From Phytoseiulus persimilis (taxonomy: Eukaryota > Arthropoda > Arachnida > Mesostigmata > Phytoseiidae), in NCBI GenBank assembly GCA_037576195.1, contig CM075102.1:186001-250000 (forward strand): a stretch of DNA of 64,000 nt, in the 5' to 3' direction. The position numbers and the translations under genes are program-made. The notes under the pieces are model-generated. The model was not told the origin of the DNA. It did not search any database and saw nothing but the letters and a program-made list of their open reading frames with translations. Each line of letters opens with the position of its first letter. Within the stretch, counting starts at the first letter, position 1. Of this stretch, positions 51,601 through 62,752 are shown piece by piece.

Positions 51601-53831
51601 TCGTTTTATGCTTACGCCACCGTCTTGTCTCGACGGCCGGACCGTAAGGAAAGAATTCCACCGGGCGCTCGAGCGCGGACATTAGTTTGTGGAAACAGAG
51701 CTGGGATGTGAATCGCGCTCCTTCTCGAGCGGCTCAAGTTTCGTAGATGGATGCCACCGGTGGTTTCGCCTACCCGTTCCCGGGTCTGAGCGCCGGTGCT
51801 TCGGCGGAAGAAGCAGCAATCATTGAACAAACATACCAAGCCCTACTGTCGCAAATAATCCGTGAGTTCCGTGTTAGCGAATCCTCGAGTGTCTAGCTCT
51901 GTAACGGTCGGAGGATCGGACGCGACGAGCATCAGCAGCTCACATATTCGTTCTAGTAGCGTTTCGCATCGGGGAAGCGAAGTTCTCCGTGTGAATTCAA
52001 TGCCGCCGCGGCTTCCGGCTGCTGTTCCGTTTTCGAGAATGTCTCCCCTGGTGGAGACCGCCGGCCGGGGCGTCTTCCTGAGGAACTTCCTGCGAATCTC
52101 CCCGACACTAAGCTCCCTCGATCTTCTGCAGGCAATAACAATGAAGCGCAGGCGTTTCTGTCCCGAGGTGGGCAGGTCATCGTGCGCATGAGGGGACTTC
52201 CCTACGATTGCACCGCGAAACAGATACTGGACTTTTTTGCTCAATCAGACAACCCTATCCAGGTTCTGAACAACGAAGAAGGTACCAGTAGAAGCTTTTA
52301 CGTTAGCAGAGATCTGAACTCGCTTCCAACGCTGCGAACAGAGGCTCAATCGCACATTGTTCTCCAGGGATTCTCTTCGTCAAGAAACCAGATGGCCGAG
52401 CGACCGGTGACGCTTTCGTGCTCTTCGCAACCGAAGAGGCCGCCTTCAGAGCCCTCGATAAGCATCGGGAAATAATCGGGGCCAGGTGAGTCCCGATCGG
52501 TGGGGAAAATGTCAGCCCCTGACGGCGAGCCGGCTCAGGGTCCGTCCAAACTCGCGAGCCGGAACCGCACCCTCCGACCGATCCAGACTGAAACTATCCT
52601 GCTCGTTGAAGGTACATCGAGCTGTTCAGAAGCTCAACGGCAGAAGTTCAACAAGTGCTCAACCGAACCATGGAAACACCGTATCTCGAGTCCCAAGTTC
52701 CGCCCGCCACGACGAGCCCTCTCCTTGGAAATCTGCCCCAGGTGCGATTCAAACTCCCACCAAGTCGTGCTCACCATCATTTCGAGCGCGACGATGACGC
52801 TGCGATCGATTTTAGGTGCCTCTGATGCCTCCCCCATGGCTACAGGGCCCTCAGGTCCAAATGGCGCGGAAGGACTGCATCCGTCTGCGAGGCTTGCCGT
52901 ATGAAGCACAAGTGGAGCATATCGTCGACTTCCTGGGGAAGTTCGCCACGAACATAGCCTACCAGGGAGTGCACATGGTCCACAACGCCCAGGTGAGTCT
53001 TTAGTACTCTAGCGCTGCCAGTGCTCTGTCCGGTCCTGAAAAATCACCAGCATTCGATTCCATCGCAATCACAAACAACAGGGTCAACCGTCGGGAGAGG
53101 CGTTCATCCAGATGGATTCCGAACAGAGCGCCTTCTTGACCGCCTCCCAGAGACACCATCGATACCTGGTGATCGACAAGAAGCAGCGGTACATCGAAGT
53201 CTTCCAATGCTCGCTGGAAGACATGCTCCTGGTGAGTTCCGTGAGTCGCTGAGTCCATGCCGTCGATCCTCGCCCGAGTTGTCGCTCATCTTCTCCCAAT
53301 CTGTCTGTCACCAGGTACTACAAGGTGTTCAAGGTCAACCAACGGCCTCGAATCCTGTCAGCGCCCTCGCGGCAGCCCCGGCTCCGGATTTGGGGTAAAT
53401 ATCATTCGCCTCACCTTTCCGGATCTACGGTCGAAGACGAGCGATGCCCTTTCCCCAAGGTCACCGATTCATGCCCTTACAGATGGTCAGATCCGTTCGG
53501 AAGAATCTCAGCCCTACGTTCGAGGATCGCCTCGCTGGGACCCGTACCTCCTCTTCATTTGCCTCCCCTCTACTCGAAATATCCATCGGTTGCGGCCGCA
53601 GCCGCTGCCGTGGCATCTGTGACCCAAAATGGCCCCAACCGAGTTTCTCCAACGTCGGCTTTGAACCGGGTGTCGCCGCTCCTGTTGCCGTCGTTCCCGC
53701 TCCCGATGCTTCTTTCCCAAGCGACTCCACCCCAGTACTACCCGACGACGGCTCAGCAGCAACAGGCTGCCGTTGCGGCCGCAGCTTCCCTGTCCCACCT
53801 GGTCTCGCAACAAAACGGTACTATACAGTAG
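45618..53831 (+). CDS. fus: ESRP / fusilli splicing regulator with three RRMs
   Basis: Fifteen exons keep frame and give 684 residues (human ESRP1 681): 45618-45746, 48813-48944, 49231-49329, 49436-49568, 49964-50053, 50150-50204, 50315-50401, 50497-50672, 52132-52281, 52368-52485, 52612-52741, 52816-52992, 53082-53231, 53315-53394 and 53483-53831. The N-terminal DnaQ-like domain shows [30 protein letters not shown] and [14 protein letters not shown]1 starts near residue 216 ([17 protein letters not shown]), RRM2 near 316 ([12 protein letters not shown]) and RRM3 near 452 ([14 protein letters not shown]). The C-terminus is Ala/Gln rich. The family binds GU-rich RNA in the nucleus and directs tissue-specific alternative splicing, for example in epithelia of vertebrates. 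The start is the first ATG before the conserved N-terminus. Splice borders of the last two exons are the least certain. Confidence 0.93.
45747..48812 (+). other. ESRP intron 1 (3,066 bp)
   Basis: By far the longest intron of ESRP, with GT at 45747 and TTGCAG at 48812. It contains a purine-rich, stop-poor segment (46508-46804) that opens a basic, disordered-looking frame with no splice donor, and no recognisable conserved exon. First introns of this size often hold enhancers; none is demonstrable here. Confidence 0.7.
51747..51861 (+). CDS. fus: candidate alternative first exon of ESRP
   Basis: Inside the 1,459-bp intron 8, an ATG opens 38 clean codons ([13 protein letters not shown], then acidic [18 protein letters not shown]) and stops at a consensus donor CGTGAGT. 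It leaves one base over, exactly what exon 9 (52132) needs, so the reading would continue into RRM2. It cannot be an internal cassette, because joining exon 8 to it gives a stop codon. The product would lack the N-terminal domain and RRM1. The evidence is frame, donor and codon quality only; no homology was recognised. Confidence 0.45.
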
Positions 53832-55847
53832 GCTTGCCGAGCTCCGCTCGAGGGAACAGACATCTTGTTTTCCTGAATGTTCTGTCGACCGAACACTGCA
53901 TGATCGAGACTCAAGTTCCGACGCTTGCGGTGTTATGCGGCTGTCGGGCTGCCGGGCCAAATAACAATCTTCACACGAGGGTTCTCGAATTCGAATTGAC
54001 TGAGCTGCGGACTCGAGCCACGTCCCATGAACATGGCTAGGAGGAGTTTCGTTTTCGACGGAATCGGTTGAGTGTGAATCGGCACAGGATAACATCAGAC
54101 GCACGTCAGGTGATGGTTTGGCTTAGTGGTCGACTTGGTTGTTGGATGTGGTAACAACTCCCTCTGTCTTTCACCTCGTGGACTGACTGGTAACACGGTT
54201 AGAGTAGCAAACTCTCTTCTGACGCTCGAGAACGTATCGTCCTTAATCGGAAATTCGTCTCCATTTGCAGCTTACGCGAGTCTATACACTAATACCGCGC
54301 AGTGCTAGAGAACCTGCCGGATAAGCCAGTCGGAGATCCTGTCAGCCTCAGGGAACCGCGTGTGGAGATTTTAATTTTCACGCCAGTTCAGAGAATCACC
54401 TCATCTTGGACCAGACGGTTGGCCGGCCGACGAGACATTGTTGCGGGCGTATCGTCCGATCAAGTCTATCGTAGCCGCCGCCGCCGCGCTCGCGACAGAC
54501 TCAAAACTTGCTCACGAGGATCTCCCCGGTTTGACGACTGAAACCCGTATAGGCCAACTATCCAGTCATCGTACTCATAGCTGGCCGACGGAAGTGCTGA
54601 TGCTCAGATCGCGATCCGGAAACGAACGTACATGGGAAGGAGCTCAATCCTCGTCATTCCCGACTCAGTTTACCGTGAACCCCTCTATTTAGAACGATAT
54701 ATTGGTACCGTATTTCGAGTGGCTACTGCAATAACTTCCCTCAAGGATGGAACACGTGGATGCTGTTAACCACCAAATGCTCACGACGTTCCAAAGTTCA
54801 GGAATCTAACCCTAATGCCGTATCATTGCGTCATCCATGGAGGTCTATTCATGAGGCTTTTTGCCGGATTCATTGCATTCCTAAATTAAATTCCTAAAGT
54901 AAATTATGATTCCTACGGTGGGAGTGCATTTTCATGATGTTGACGCTTGGGATTGACGCAGTGAAGACGAATGAGGATATATTCCTCGTTTGTCCCGGCT
55001 GGCTCTGGAAACCTCGGACATTGCTCGGCCGCCTTATGATGGAAAAGTAGATGGATACTAGTTCCTTCTCATCAATGAATCGAGCGGAGTTGGTTCAGAT
55101 TCCAAATCAGTGCAATACGATTTTGCGCAGAGCTTCTGGATACATTTCAAAACCTCTATTCCTGAGATGTACCGAGTGACTGCGCATATGAATATAGAAG
55201 TCCGAGGAGATAATCCTTCATATTTGCCAGAATAGCTCTTGTAGCAATTAACGACCACGAATGTGCATTTAGTTGCAATACTTTTAGGATAATCCCAAGA
55301 TGAGCCCGGTCTCCCATGGAGAGCGATTATTTAGTTGGTCAAAATCGTTCCCCGAGTTTCTCAGACGCAGAAGTTCTGATATACACTTCTGTAACTGCAG
55401 CTATATTTATCAAAATGATGATTCGCTGCTACGGATTGCAGAGTTGTCGAGTTGCATGGTTTGTATTAAGGCACGACGACGGAGGAAGGGAATAAAGACA
55501 GGCATTACACACCAAGTCGTCTTTCATCAACGGCGTTCATCGCAAAGAAAATGTTTCCTGTCGTGGCTTTACATATCGAGTTCTGGAGATAGGGATTATC
55601 CCATGGCTATTTCCATCGCAACACGGCGCAGCGATTTTTCCGGTCTCGGACAATCTCTCATTGCATTCTCCGGTTGCTCCTCGGGGCTCCCGCGAGCTCA
55701 TGAGCTCCGAGCTAGGAGCGTGCGACCACCTCCTGAAATCGTCGCACCATGGGTTCAGAAACCCAATAGGATTTTATCTGGGGAATATTCGATTGAACAC
55801 TCGGATCTAGCTCAGCAGCTTCAAATCGTTCTCGTATGCACAGAGAG
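53832..55847. other. intergenic DNA between convergent ESRP and MRM2
   Basis: ESRP ends at 53831 and MRM2 ends at 55848 on the opposite strand, so the genes converge here. It must contain the ESRP 3' UTR. I see no canonical AATAAA near the ESRP stop and no further gene. Confidence 0.5.
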
Positions 55848-58800
55848 CTATTTTATTCCACCAAACTTCTCCGCCACGAAGAATATTTCTGCGGAGTCAT
55901 CTCTAGAAGCGTTCGGCTTCGCGATTTGAACTTTATCGAAATGAGTCTTCAAGTCGGCTCTCAACTCTGGAGTCCGTACACCGTGCCATAGTTTACACAC
56001 GAATCCACCACCTGCGGAGATACCGAAGCAGTTGCAGCCATTATCACGTCGACGAGTAGTACTCTGCCGAAACAAGGAACCTGAGATGAATCAGAGCACG
56101 CGCCCATCAAAGATTGGGGGAATCAGGAGTTTTACCGGGTTTGAGCGTCCTCAGGGCGAAACCCAGGGCAGCGTAGCAGAGAGCAGTGATCTTCTCGTGA
56201 TCCATCGCAGGGACTCCTGTAGCCTTCGGCGCCATATCGCTGACAACGAAGTCACAGGCGAACTTCGAATCGAAATCCTCGATGATCCGCTTCAGCGAGT
56301 CTGGGAATATATTATGCCTGCTCGTATCGCTGGGGTGGAAGGACGAGCCAAAGGTCTTCCAGTATCCGCGACAGCTACATGGAACGGAGAATGACAATTA
56401 CAGAGACCACCAACTCACCCTCTTCCAAGAAGCTCACTTCTCCATAGCAGCGAGCGTGCGCAACAGGTTCAAATGGCACGATGTCGATAGCCACCACGCT
56501 CCCGCAGGGTTTGTCTGCAACGGGACGGTTGAACTTCAGACCCCTTCTTCTCCCACCTTCTTGATGCCGACCAGCGACCCTTCTTGCTGGAATACATCTT
56601 CCGACGATGGAGTTGGAGTTCACGATGACAAGGCGGATCTCGTCGCGACGAAGCCCTCTCGATTCACGCAAATCGGCGATTTCCTCCGGGCACCTCCTTG
56701 GCGTTCATCTCCGGTCAAGCGGACCAACCTGAACATGATTCCAAAACTCCCTCGTTCCACGAATCGAGGCATGAGGGGGGGGCGGTGAGAGGTTGTGGAA
56801 CAGACGCGCAGGGCCTTCTATTGGACGGATGAGCACGGAAGGGGGAGAAATCCGCGCAATGAGATCGAAATCTCTCCAAGTCCCACGGCCCCAAGTGAAT
56901 GAACTTCTACATCGGTTGCGGATGACAGCCATGTCGCTCCTGTTGGCGTCTCCCACCCGTCTTTGAGTTCGGAGCGCTCCTACGCTCGACCATTCTAGAT
57001 CTTTTACAATACGGAGCGAGCTTTGCTGTCACGAATGGCAACCCGAAGACGGAAGTCAACTGCCCCGCCCAACAAGTCTCCGAGTCATGGACGTTCCTTC
57101 GACGTCTGGAGCCGCTCAGTTCGTTGACTGTCAACGGTTGACATCCTCACCTCTAATTAATCCGATGCAGAGCTGAATGCGGTCTCAGTCGCTTCAGGTC
57201 GACACTCGAACCGCCTCCACCCAGCGGGCAAGCGATTCAAGGCCAGAAAACAAACGAGTCGGTCGAGCTCCGTGAGTAGGGGGATCACTCGCTTGTGACC
57301 AACCGGATCGGCCTTGGACTCAGGAGAAAACACTCGGACTTCCAGAGACACGAGGAAATCCAATCCAGCTTGGAGGTATTCAAAACAAACTTGTCGTAGA
57401 TTAGCAACATTGAATATTTATCTTTTGTGGTCAACAACAGTGATGATTCTCATTTCAAAATGGAACAGATATACCACACTGGCATCACCAGGCTCCTCGA
57501 ACAGAGAACATAAATATGCAACAGTCTCCACGTTCGAAGGTGGCACACTTCTTCTGTGGAGTCGAGAAACTACACGTATAACTCTGACTCGAAACTATCA
57601 GTCTCTTCAGTTGCCTCCTATTTGATTGTTGTACAACTCGAATCCAACTAGCAGCGGATCGAAAATTACAAACTAGCACACACCGACACGGAACGCTCAT
57701 CATGATTGGAGTCGCCAGAAAGGTGAGGATGGAGTTTGTGACCGTTCGTTATTTGTTCCGCGACAGAACTCTGTCGGTCACATTGATGAGAGCTCTCTTG
57801 TACGGGGAGTCACTCCAATCCTCGATAGCACTGATGGCAGCGTTACAGTAGGCTTGAGCGACGTTTCGTGTCCTTTCCAAACCTTGAGAACTCTGCACGA
57901 GGCCGAAAGCCCGTTCAACGTCCCCTGGAGTGGAGAACCTCCTGTTCACTAACTCGTCGAGTTCGGGAAACTCTTCACATGCGAATAACACAGGTCCGGT
58001 TGATAATCCGAGTTTCAGGTCAGCGGCGGCGGGCTTCCCAAGCAGACTTTGATCGGCCACAAAGTCCAAGATGTCGTCGATCAGCTGGAAGGCGATCCCG
58101 ACATTCTTCCCGTATTGGAAGGCCTCGTCGACGAGGTTATCGTCCGCCCCGGCTACAGTGGCACTGGACTTGCAAGTGAAAGCAAGCAGTGAAGCCGTCT
58201 TCTTGAAACTCTTTTCGATATAGTGGCTGAATCGTTCATTGAATTCACTTTTCGTCTCTAACTGCATGAACTCCCCACTGACCAAATCAACGAGGGTTTG
58301 TGCCATATAATTGTTACTCTTCACGCATCCTATATTAGCTAACATCTCAGCGGACTTGCTCAGGACGTAATCGCCCGCGAGAATCGATTTCTGTTGACCC
58401 CAAACTTTTCCAGTGGTCGGTTTCCCGCGTCGTGTGTCAGAGACGTCTATCACATCATCATGGAGAAGAGATGCCGTGTGAATCATCTCGGCGATCAATG
58501 CCAGTGTCTTCTGACCTCCATTCAATTCACTTCTACCTTGTAGATGTACGTTCGCCGCCCGACCCATCAAGCACGCCACAACAGGTCGAAAAGCTTTGCC
58601 TTGTCCGTCGAAGTAGTACTTCGCCATGTCTTCGAGCGGCGAGAAACGGTGACCACAGTTGAGCTCATGTCTGATGTCCGTGTACAGGTTCTTGAGGTCC
58701 TCCTTGGCCAACTCGAAAGGATCATCCTGCTCCACCGCCAAAGGGGAGGCTGTTGCCGCGGTTGCCACCATTCGATGACAAGGTGGTAGAGAGCTTTTCC

Positions 58801-60853
58801 TCGCACCGACTATGTCCCCCTTCCGGGACAGCGGGGCTGAGCCCAAGTAGCGCAGTTCCATCATGTACCGAGGTATCGCTTCGAATACACGTCTCGATAT
58901 GCGTTGCATGTTGCAGGTGGGCAGGCAGCACAACACAAATACACTTTTCTTCCGCTGGCTTCGCCGACGTTATATCTGGAAGGAACTTAGCCGGCAGTTG
59001 CACAGATACACTTCAGTCGCCGTCGCTGATGGTGTCGGTGATATCCCCTCTCTCATGGCAGACAAGTGAGCAGAACTAAACCGGGTCAAAAGCAGAGCTG
59101 TTCAGAACGTCCTGCCTCCAGCTACACCTTTCCCTCTTCGGAAACTTCACCAACATTGCACACGGGGTTGCAGCTCCGCCGACAAGGAAGCGGTCAACAT
59201 GTCCTTATGGGGTATCTCTACGGGATCGATATTCTATATCCAAAACTGCTCAAAATCTCAGAGTGTCATCCGAATGAAACTCGCCACCACACTTTAGATG
59301 ACCCCCGTTTGGAAGATGAATGCGTGTGGTGGGACAATTCGAACACAGTGGCAAATGCGCTATGGTGGAGTGGAGGGTCGCTGCCGCACCCGGAAGTCAG
59401 CTGTAGCACCGCGGCAAACAGGGCCCACCGGTTGCACATTACACAATCGAAGACAAACCAACGGCGGTTCACGTTTCATGACGGTTCACGTTAGATGGTA
59501 TGATCTTTTCGAAAGTAGTTTCCCATGAGGACACCGGAGTGCCGCAACTCGACGAGGACAAGACCTGGGTTCACGATTTTCGTCGGCTCCGCAGTGATCA
59601 ACCGCCGAACGCGCGTCGGCGCAAGGAGACAGGGGCGGTGACCACTCCTGATGGAGTGACTTTTTTACTACTGAACTGAGCGCGGAATGAGTAAGGGACA
59701 TAGATCGCGAGGGATTCATCATCACACGATGCGAAACTGAGAACGATTGTTGTACTCGTGCCATATATTGGACCTGAGCTTGGTGAAAGATGAAGGAAAC
59801 ACATTCCCGAGTCAATGAATCCTTTCGTGCGAGAGACCAGCCCACTGAAGAGCTCTCTGTCTCTTTTGGAGGAAAGATTGGAGGGAGGATCGAACGGAGG
59901 TCGATAGTACAACTGTTCCCAGCTTCGGACAATAGGTGTGACAACAGTTGCACCGCACACCGCATCTCAACCCACCGTAACCTAAACCAGCCCCCTGCTG
60001 TTCTTCAATCGTAGTTTTCAGGCTCGCTGCCATACTCAAACCAGCGTAGTCATTCAATGGGCTCCAGCAACTGGAGCCTGGGTCAAGGCTTCATCCGAGT
60101 TGCCACGTCCTACCGTGAATAATCGGATAGAGGATGAAACTGGGGCACAAGAAATCCCGGGGCAGCTCATCGAACTTAACCGAGTTATAAAAGTTCTGGA
60201 ATCATCACTGACCTTTTTGTTTCAGATCTGCGTTCACCCTCCTCACTAAGACCTGCCGAAAACAATATGTATCAACGCGAAGCTCGAACGGAAGAAGAAT
60301 CAACCCGAAGCTCAACACTTGAGGGAACGGTGCTTGCGTCTATGTTTCGACGACCCATGCCTGTGGCGATATTCGAGAACCCATAGAGAATCGATGTCTC
60401 TCCCGAGATTCCGAATCGACTTGCCTGAGTCCAACTCCCTGGCGCAGCTCCGCAATCCACGACTGTCATTCCAGGCTTCAGGAACTTAATTTTCTCGTCC
60501 AGCTCAAGCAATTTGTACGCACTCCGAGCTCTGTAGTTGTCATAACTGTGAATGAGAGATACACAGAATGTCACATCGCGAACTGAATGAGCACGAGCGC
60601 CCGCACTGACATGTTCGTTCGCTCCCACAAATGAGATCCGCAAAGGTTCTTGCAGAACCAGGGAGGCTCCAGCCAGGCATCCGACTCACCGAGTCTGTTT
60701 GACATAAGGATCGTTGAGATGTCTGGTTAGCCATTCCTGCGCGTTCTTATTTCTACCGCGGAGGTTCGCCGGTACCACTTTCCCAAGTGCGCACGCTGTA
60801 TGAAATTCACGGAGACAAATCGGAAACGCCTGAAGAGGGCTACGATGCCACAT
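55848..60853 (-). CDS. MRM2: MRM2, mitochondrial 2'-O-ribose rRNA methyltransferase (FtsJ family)
   Basis: Minus-strand exons are 60853-60690, 60545 to about 60425, 56514-56419, 56300-56136 and 56011-55848, with a probable microexon at 57172-57151. The protein is about 243 residues with the microexon, 237 if exon 2 runs on to 60421 and joins exon 3 directly (human 246). Exon 1 gives an Arg-rich mitochondrial-type leader, then [19 protein letters not shown]. Exon 2 has [16 protein letters not shown] and the SAM-binding [11 protein letters not shown]. Exon 3 has [14 protein letters not shown], exon 4 [13 protein letters not shown], and the last exon [11 protein letters not shown] and [13 protein letters not shown]. 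The catalytic K-D-K-E tetrad of FtsJ enzymes is present (Lys of SAYKL, Asp of SDMAP, Lys of VCKLW, Glu of SAEIF). The family methylates a uridine in the A-loop of mitochondrial large-subunit rRNA. The 3.9-kb second intron contains PDSS1. Confidence 0.92.
55852..55857 (-). promoter_or_regulatory. AATAAA overlapping the last codons of MRM2
   Basis: On the minus strand the end of the coding region reads GGAATAAAATAG, so a canonical poly(A) signal lies inside the last codons and ends one base before the stop codon. If used, the 3' UTR would be only about 10-30 bases long. Confidence 0.35.
57151..57172 (-). CDS. MRM2: candidate 22-nt microexon of MRM2
   Basis: On the minus strand ATTCAG precedes, and GTGAGG follows, the 22 bases CTCTGCATCGGATTAATTAG plus AG. 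Read after the GC-type donor of exon 2 (CAG followed by GCAAGT, 60425/60424) it adds LCIGLIR and one base that completes an Asp codon with exon 3. This restores the helix that normally follows the SAM-binding loop (human VAVQKVN). The upstream polypyrimidine tract is weak. Without it exon 2 must use a poor donor (GTCGAT at 60420) and the helix is missing. Confidence 0.45.
57749..58936 (-). CDS. PDSS1: PDSS1 / DPS1, all-trans polyprenyl (decaprenyl) diphosphate synthase subunit 1
   Basis: A single uninterrupted frame of 395 residues. The enzyme extends isopentenyl units into the long side chain of ubiquinone in mitochondria, normally as a complex with PDSS2. The first aspartate-rich motif is at 160-164 ([18 protein letters not shown]) and the second at 287-291 ([10 protein letters not shown]). 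Other family marks are GKAFRPVV (113-120), [11 protein letters not shown] (185-195) and SGEFMQLE (220-227). The first 65 or so residues lack the family fold, are rich in Arg, Ser and Ala and poor in acids, and fit a mitochondrial leader. The start may be Met1 (58936) or Met10 (58909). It lies, on the same strand, in the second intron of MRM2 and has no introns itself. The key catalytic residues are all present, so I regard it as functional rather than a retrocopy. Confidence 0.96.
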   Translation of the reverse strand: MLCCLPTCNMQRISRRVFEAIPRYMMELRYLGSAPLSRKGDIVGARKSSLPPCHRMVATAATASPLAVEQDDPFELAKEDLKNLYTDIRHELNCGHRFSPLEDMAKYYFDGQGKAFRPVVACLMGRAANVHLQGRSELNGGQKTLALIAEMIHTASLLHDDVIDVSDTRRGKPTTGKVWGQQKSILAGDYVLSKSAEMLANIGCVKSNNYMAQTLVDLVSGEFMQLETKSEFNERFSHYIEKSFKKTASLLAFTCKSSATVAGADDNLVDEAFQYGKNVGIAFQLIDDILDFVADQSLLGKPAAADLKLGLSTGPVLFACEEFPELDELVNRRFSTPGDVERAFGLVQSSQGLERTRNVAQAYCNAAISAIEDWSDSPYKRALINVTDRVLSRNK

Positions 60854-62752
60854 ATTCTGTGAGCTCCCCGCTCAGCTGTATCCGCGGATGAGTCGTTTTT
60901 TTTTTCTACCGATATATAGTTGCCGAGTCGTGTTTACATTACTACCAGATACGCGCGTGGCGTAGAATGACTCCGAAACAAGTGCCGGAAGGAATGGGAA
61001 TTTTCGAAGTCAAGCTGCGTCTCGTCGCGGAGAGTCTTAACCAAATCGAGACAAAACACTCTCATCGCTCTCGTAGTGCTGCTCTATGCTGGAGTAGCTA
61101 TTCAAGGATTCTTCGGTCGAAGCCCGGAATGAGTCGTTCATGCGACCGAAACACCACGATTAGGAATCGATCCTCAGTCGCGCTCCTCGTGATCGATTCC
61201 AGGTGGATATTTCGAATTTCTTGACGCTTGCAACTCCAGAACTTCTTCATTCGAACCGGATCTCGATTCGTGCTCTATGGAACTTATTTCCTGAATTGAG
61301 CTTAGACGGGTATATAGCGAGCAACGGAACCCAGTCTTGCCCTTGATGCATCTGACAAACAAACATCCTCGAGTCTGCCTGATTACTGCGCAAGTTCCCG
61401 TTGAACTTTCGACGACTTCAGACAGGAAACAGCTGTGAGTGCTCCGCCAACGCTGAGATGAACCCAAGAAGCTGACTGAGAGCCCCCGAGTCCTTGAGTT
61501 CGCGGGCGGATCACAATTGTAAAAAAGTGCGCCAAGAGAACGGTGGACTGACGGGCTGGGCACAAATCCCTAGATTCGACCGAACATACCAAGCCCTCTC
61601 CCTAGCTGTTGAGAAGGTATAGGGAGACGTATAGGGTGTGTTCTCTGGAGCTCTCAAGTTAAAAACAGTCGAATGTTCCGGGTCCGTCGACGTTCGTAGT
61701 GTTCTAGGATTCGGCGTATCCCTCCACCTTTATCCTATGTTTCACGGAATAGTGGGGAGTGTTCCTGTGTCTGTGATCAATATGGCGGCACCGATTTCAT
61801 AAGGATTGGAATCATAAGCATCAAGGTGGATTTCATGAAACGTTCGACGCCTATGGTCCTGTCAGAAATGTCATGAAGGTTCGTGTTTCTGTGATAACAT
61901 CACAGCCCGAATTCGGGCGAATTCGGACTGGCTACTTATCGGGTCGAGGGTTCCCGTGTCCGAACTCAAGGCAATCGCAAGATGCAAGGTCTTTTCCCAA
62001 ACTTCGTTCCATCTCTGAGAGAACCGCCCTGTCTCCCGATTGAATGTTCTTCCCCTACCGTAGGGTGAGAGCCGCCTCTTGGGAGGGAGCAGCTATCGGT
62101 TGGAAACATCACATTTCCAGACAGTCCCGACCCGTTCGTCGTCGGACCATATGTCATGTCGGAATCGAATTCAGTCCATCCGTCGAGAGACAACTGAATA
62201 CAGATAGCATTCCCTCGGTTTTCGGTCTGCGTGCGATGTCCGTGGGAATGATGCGAAGGCTCCATAGAGGCTGATGACTCGGAGAAATATTCCGTCGTGT
62301 ATAAACAAATCGTTTGACTACCTTAGTCATCCCACTCTGTTCACTTGGTTCTCTGTGGTTGTCGTCGACGTCTGACTCAAGTCCCTTTTGCAATGACCAA
62401 ATCATCCTGAAAACCAGTCCCACTGGGGTCATTTGTTTTGGGCCGTGAAGAAGAAGGTGTCAATTCCGCTCTGCGGGCATGGCCTTGGTGTTTCGGATTG
62501 TTTCCCTCGTTCCGAGCAGTCGTCGGTCTCCGTCAGATGCAGTGTTTGTGGAAGAACGCCGTCTATCACTAGAGCACCCAAGACAGAATAACGACGCGTC
62601 CGATTGAAATGTGAAGAACTCGTAAATTCACTCATCGTTGATTTGGCTGTGGAAAATTTATCGTGAAATCTTCCGATCCCAGGTCGCTGCCCATGGACTT
62701 CGCTTGACCTTGCCTGAGATAAGTGCAAAACTACTATCAGAGCCACATTGCA
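60854..62752. other. divergent interval between MRM2 and PI4KB
   Basis: MRM2 and PI4KB point away from each other, so their promoters lie here. A run of ten T lies at about 60897-60906, and a plus-strand frame at 60967-61224 (MTPKQVPEGMGIFEVKL) opens soon after; it could be a leader or a first exon, but I find no firm donor and no family likeness. No other gene is visible. Confidence 0.45.
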
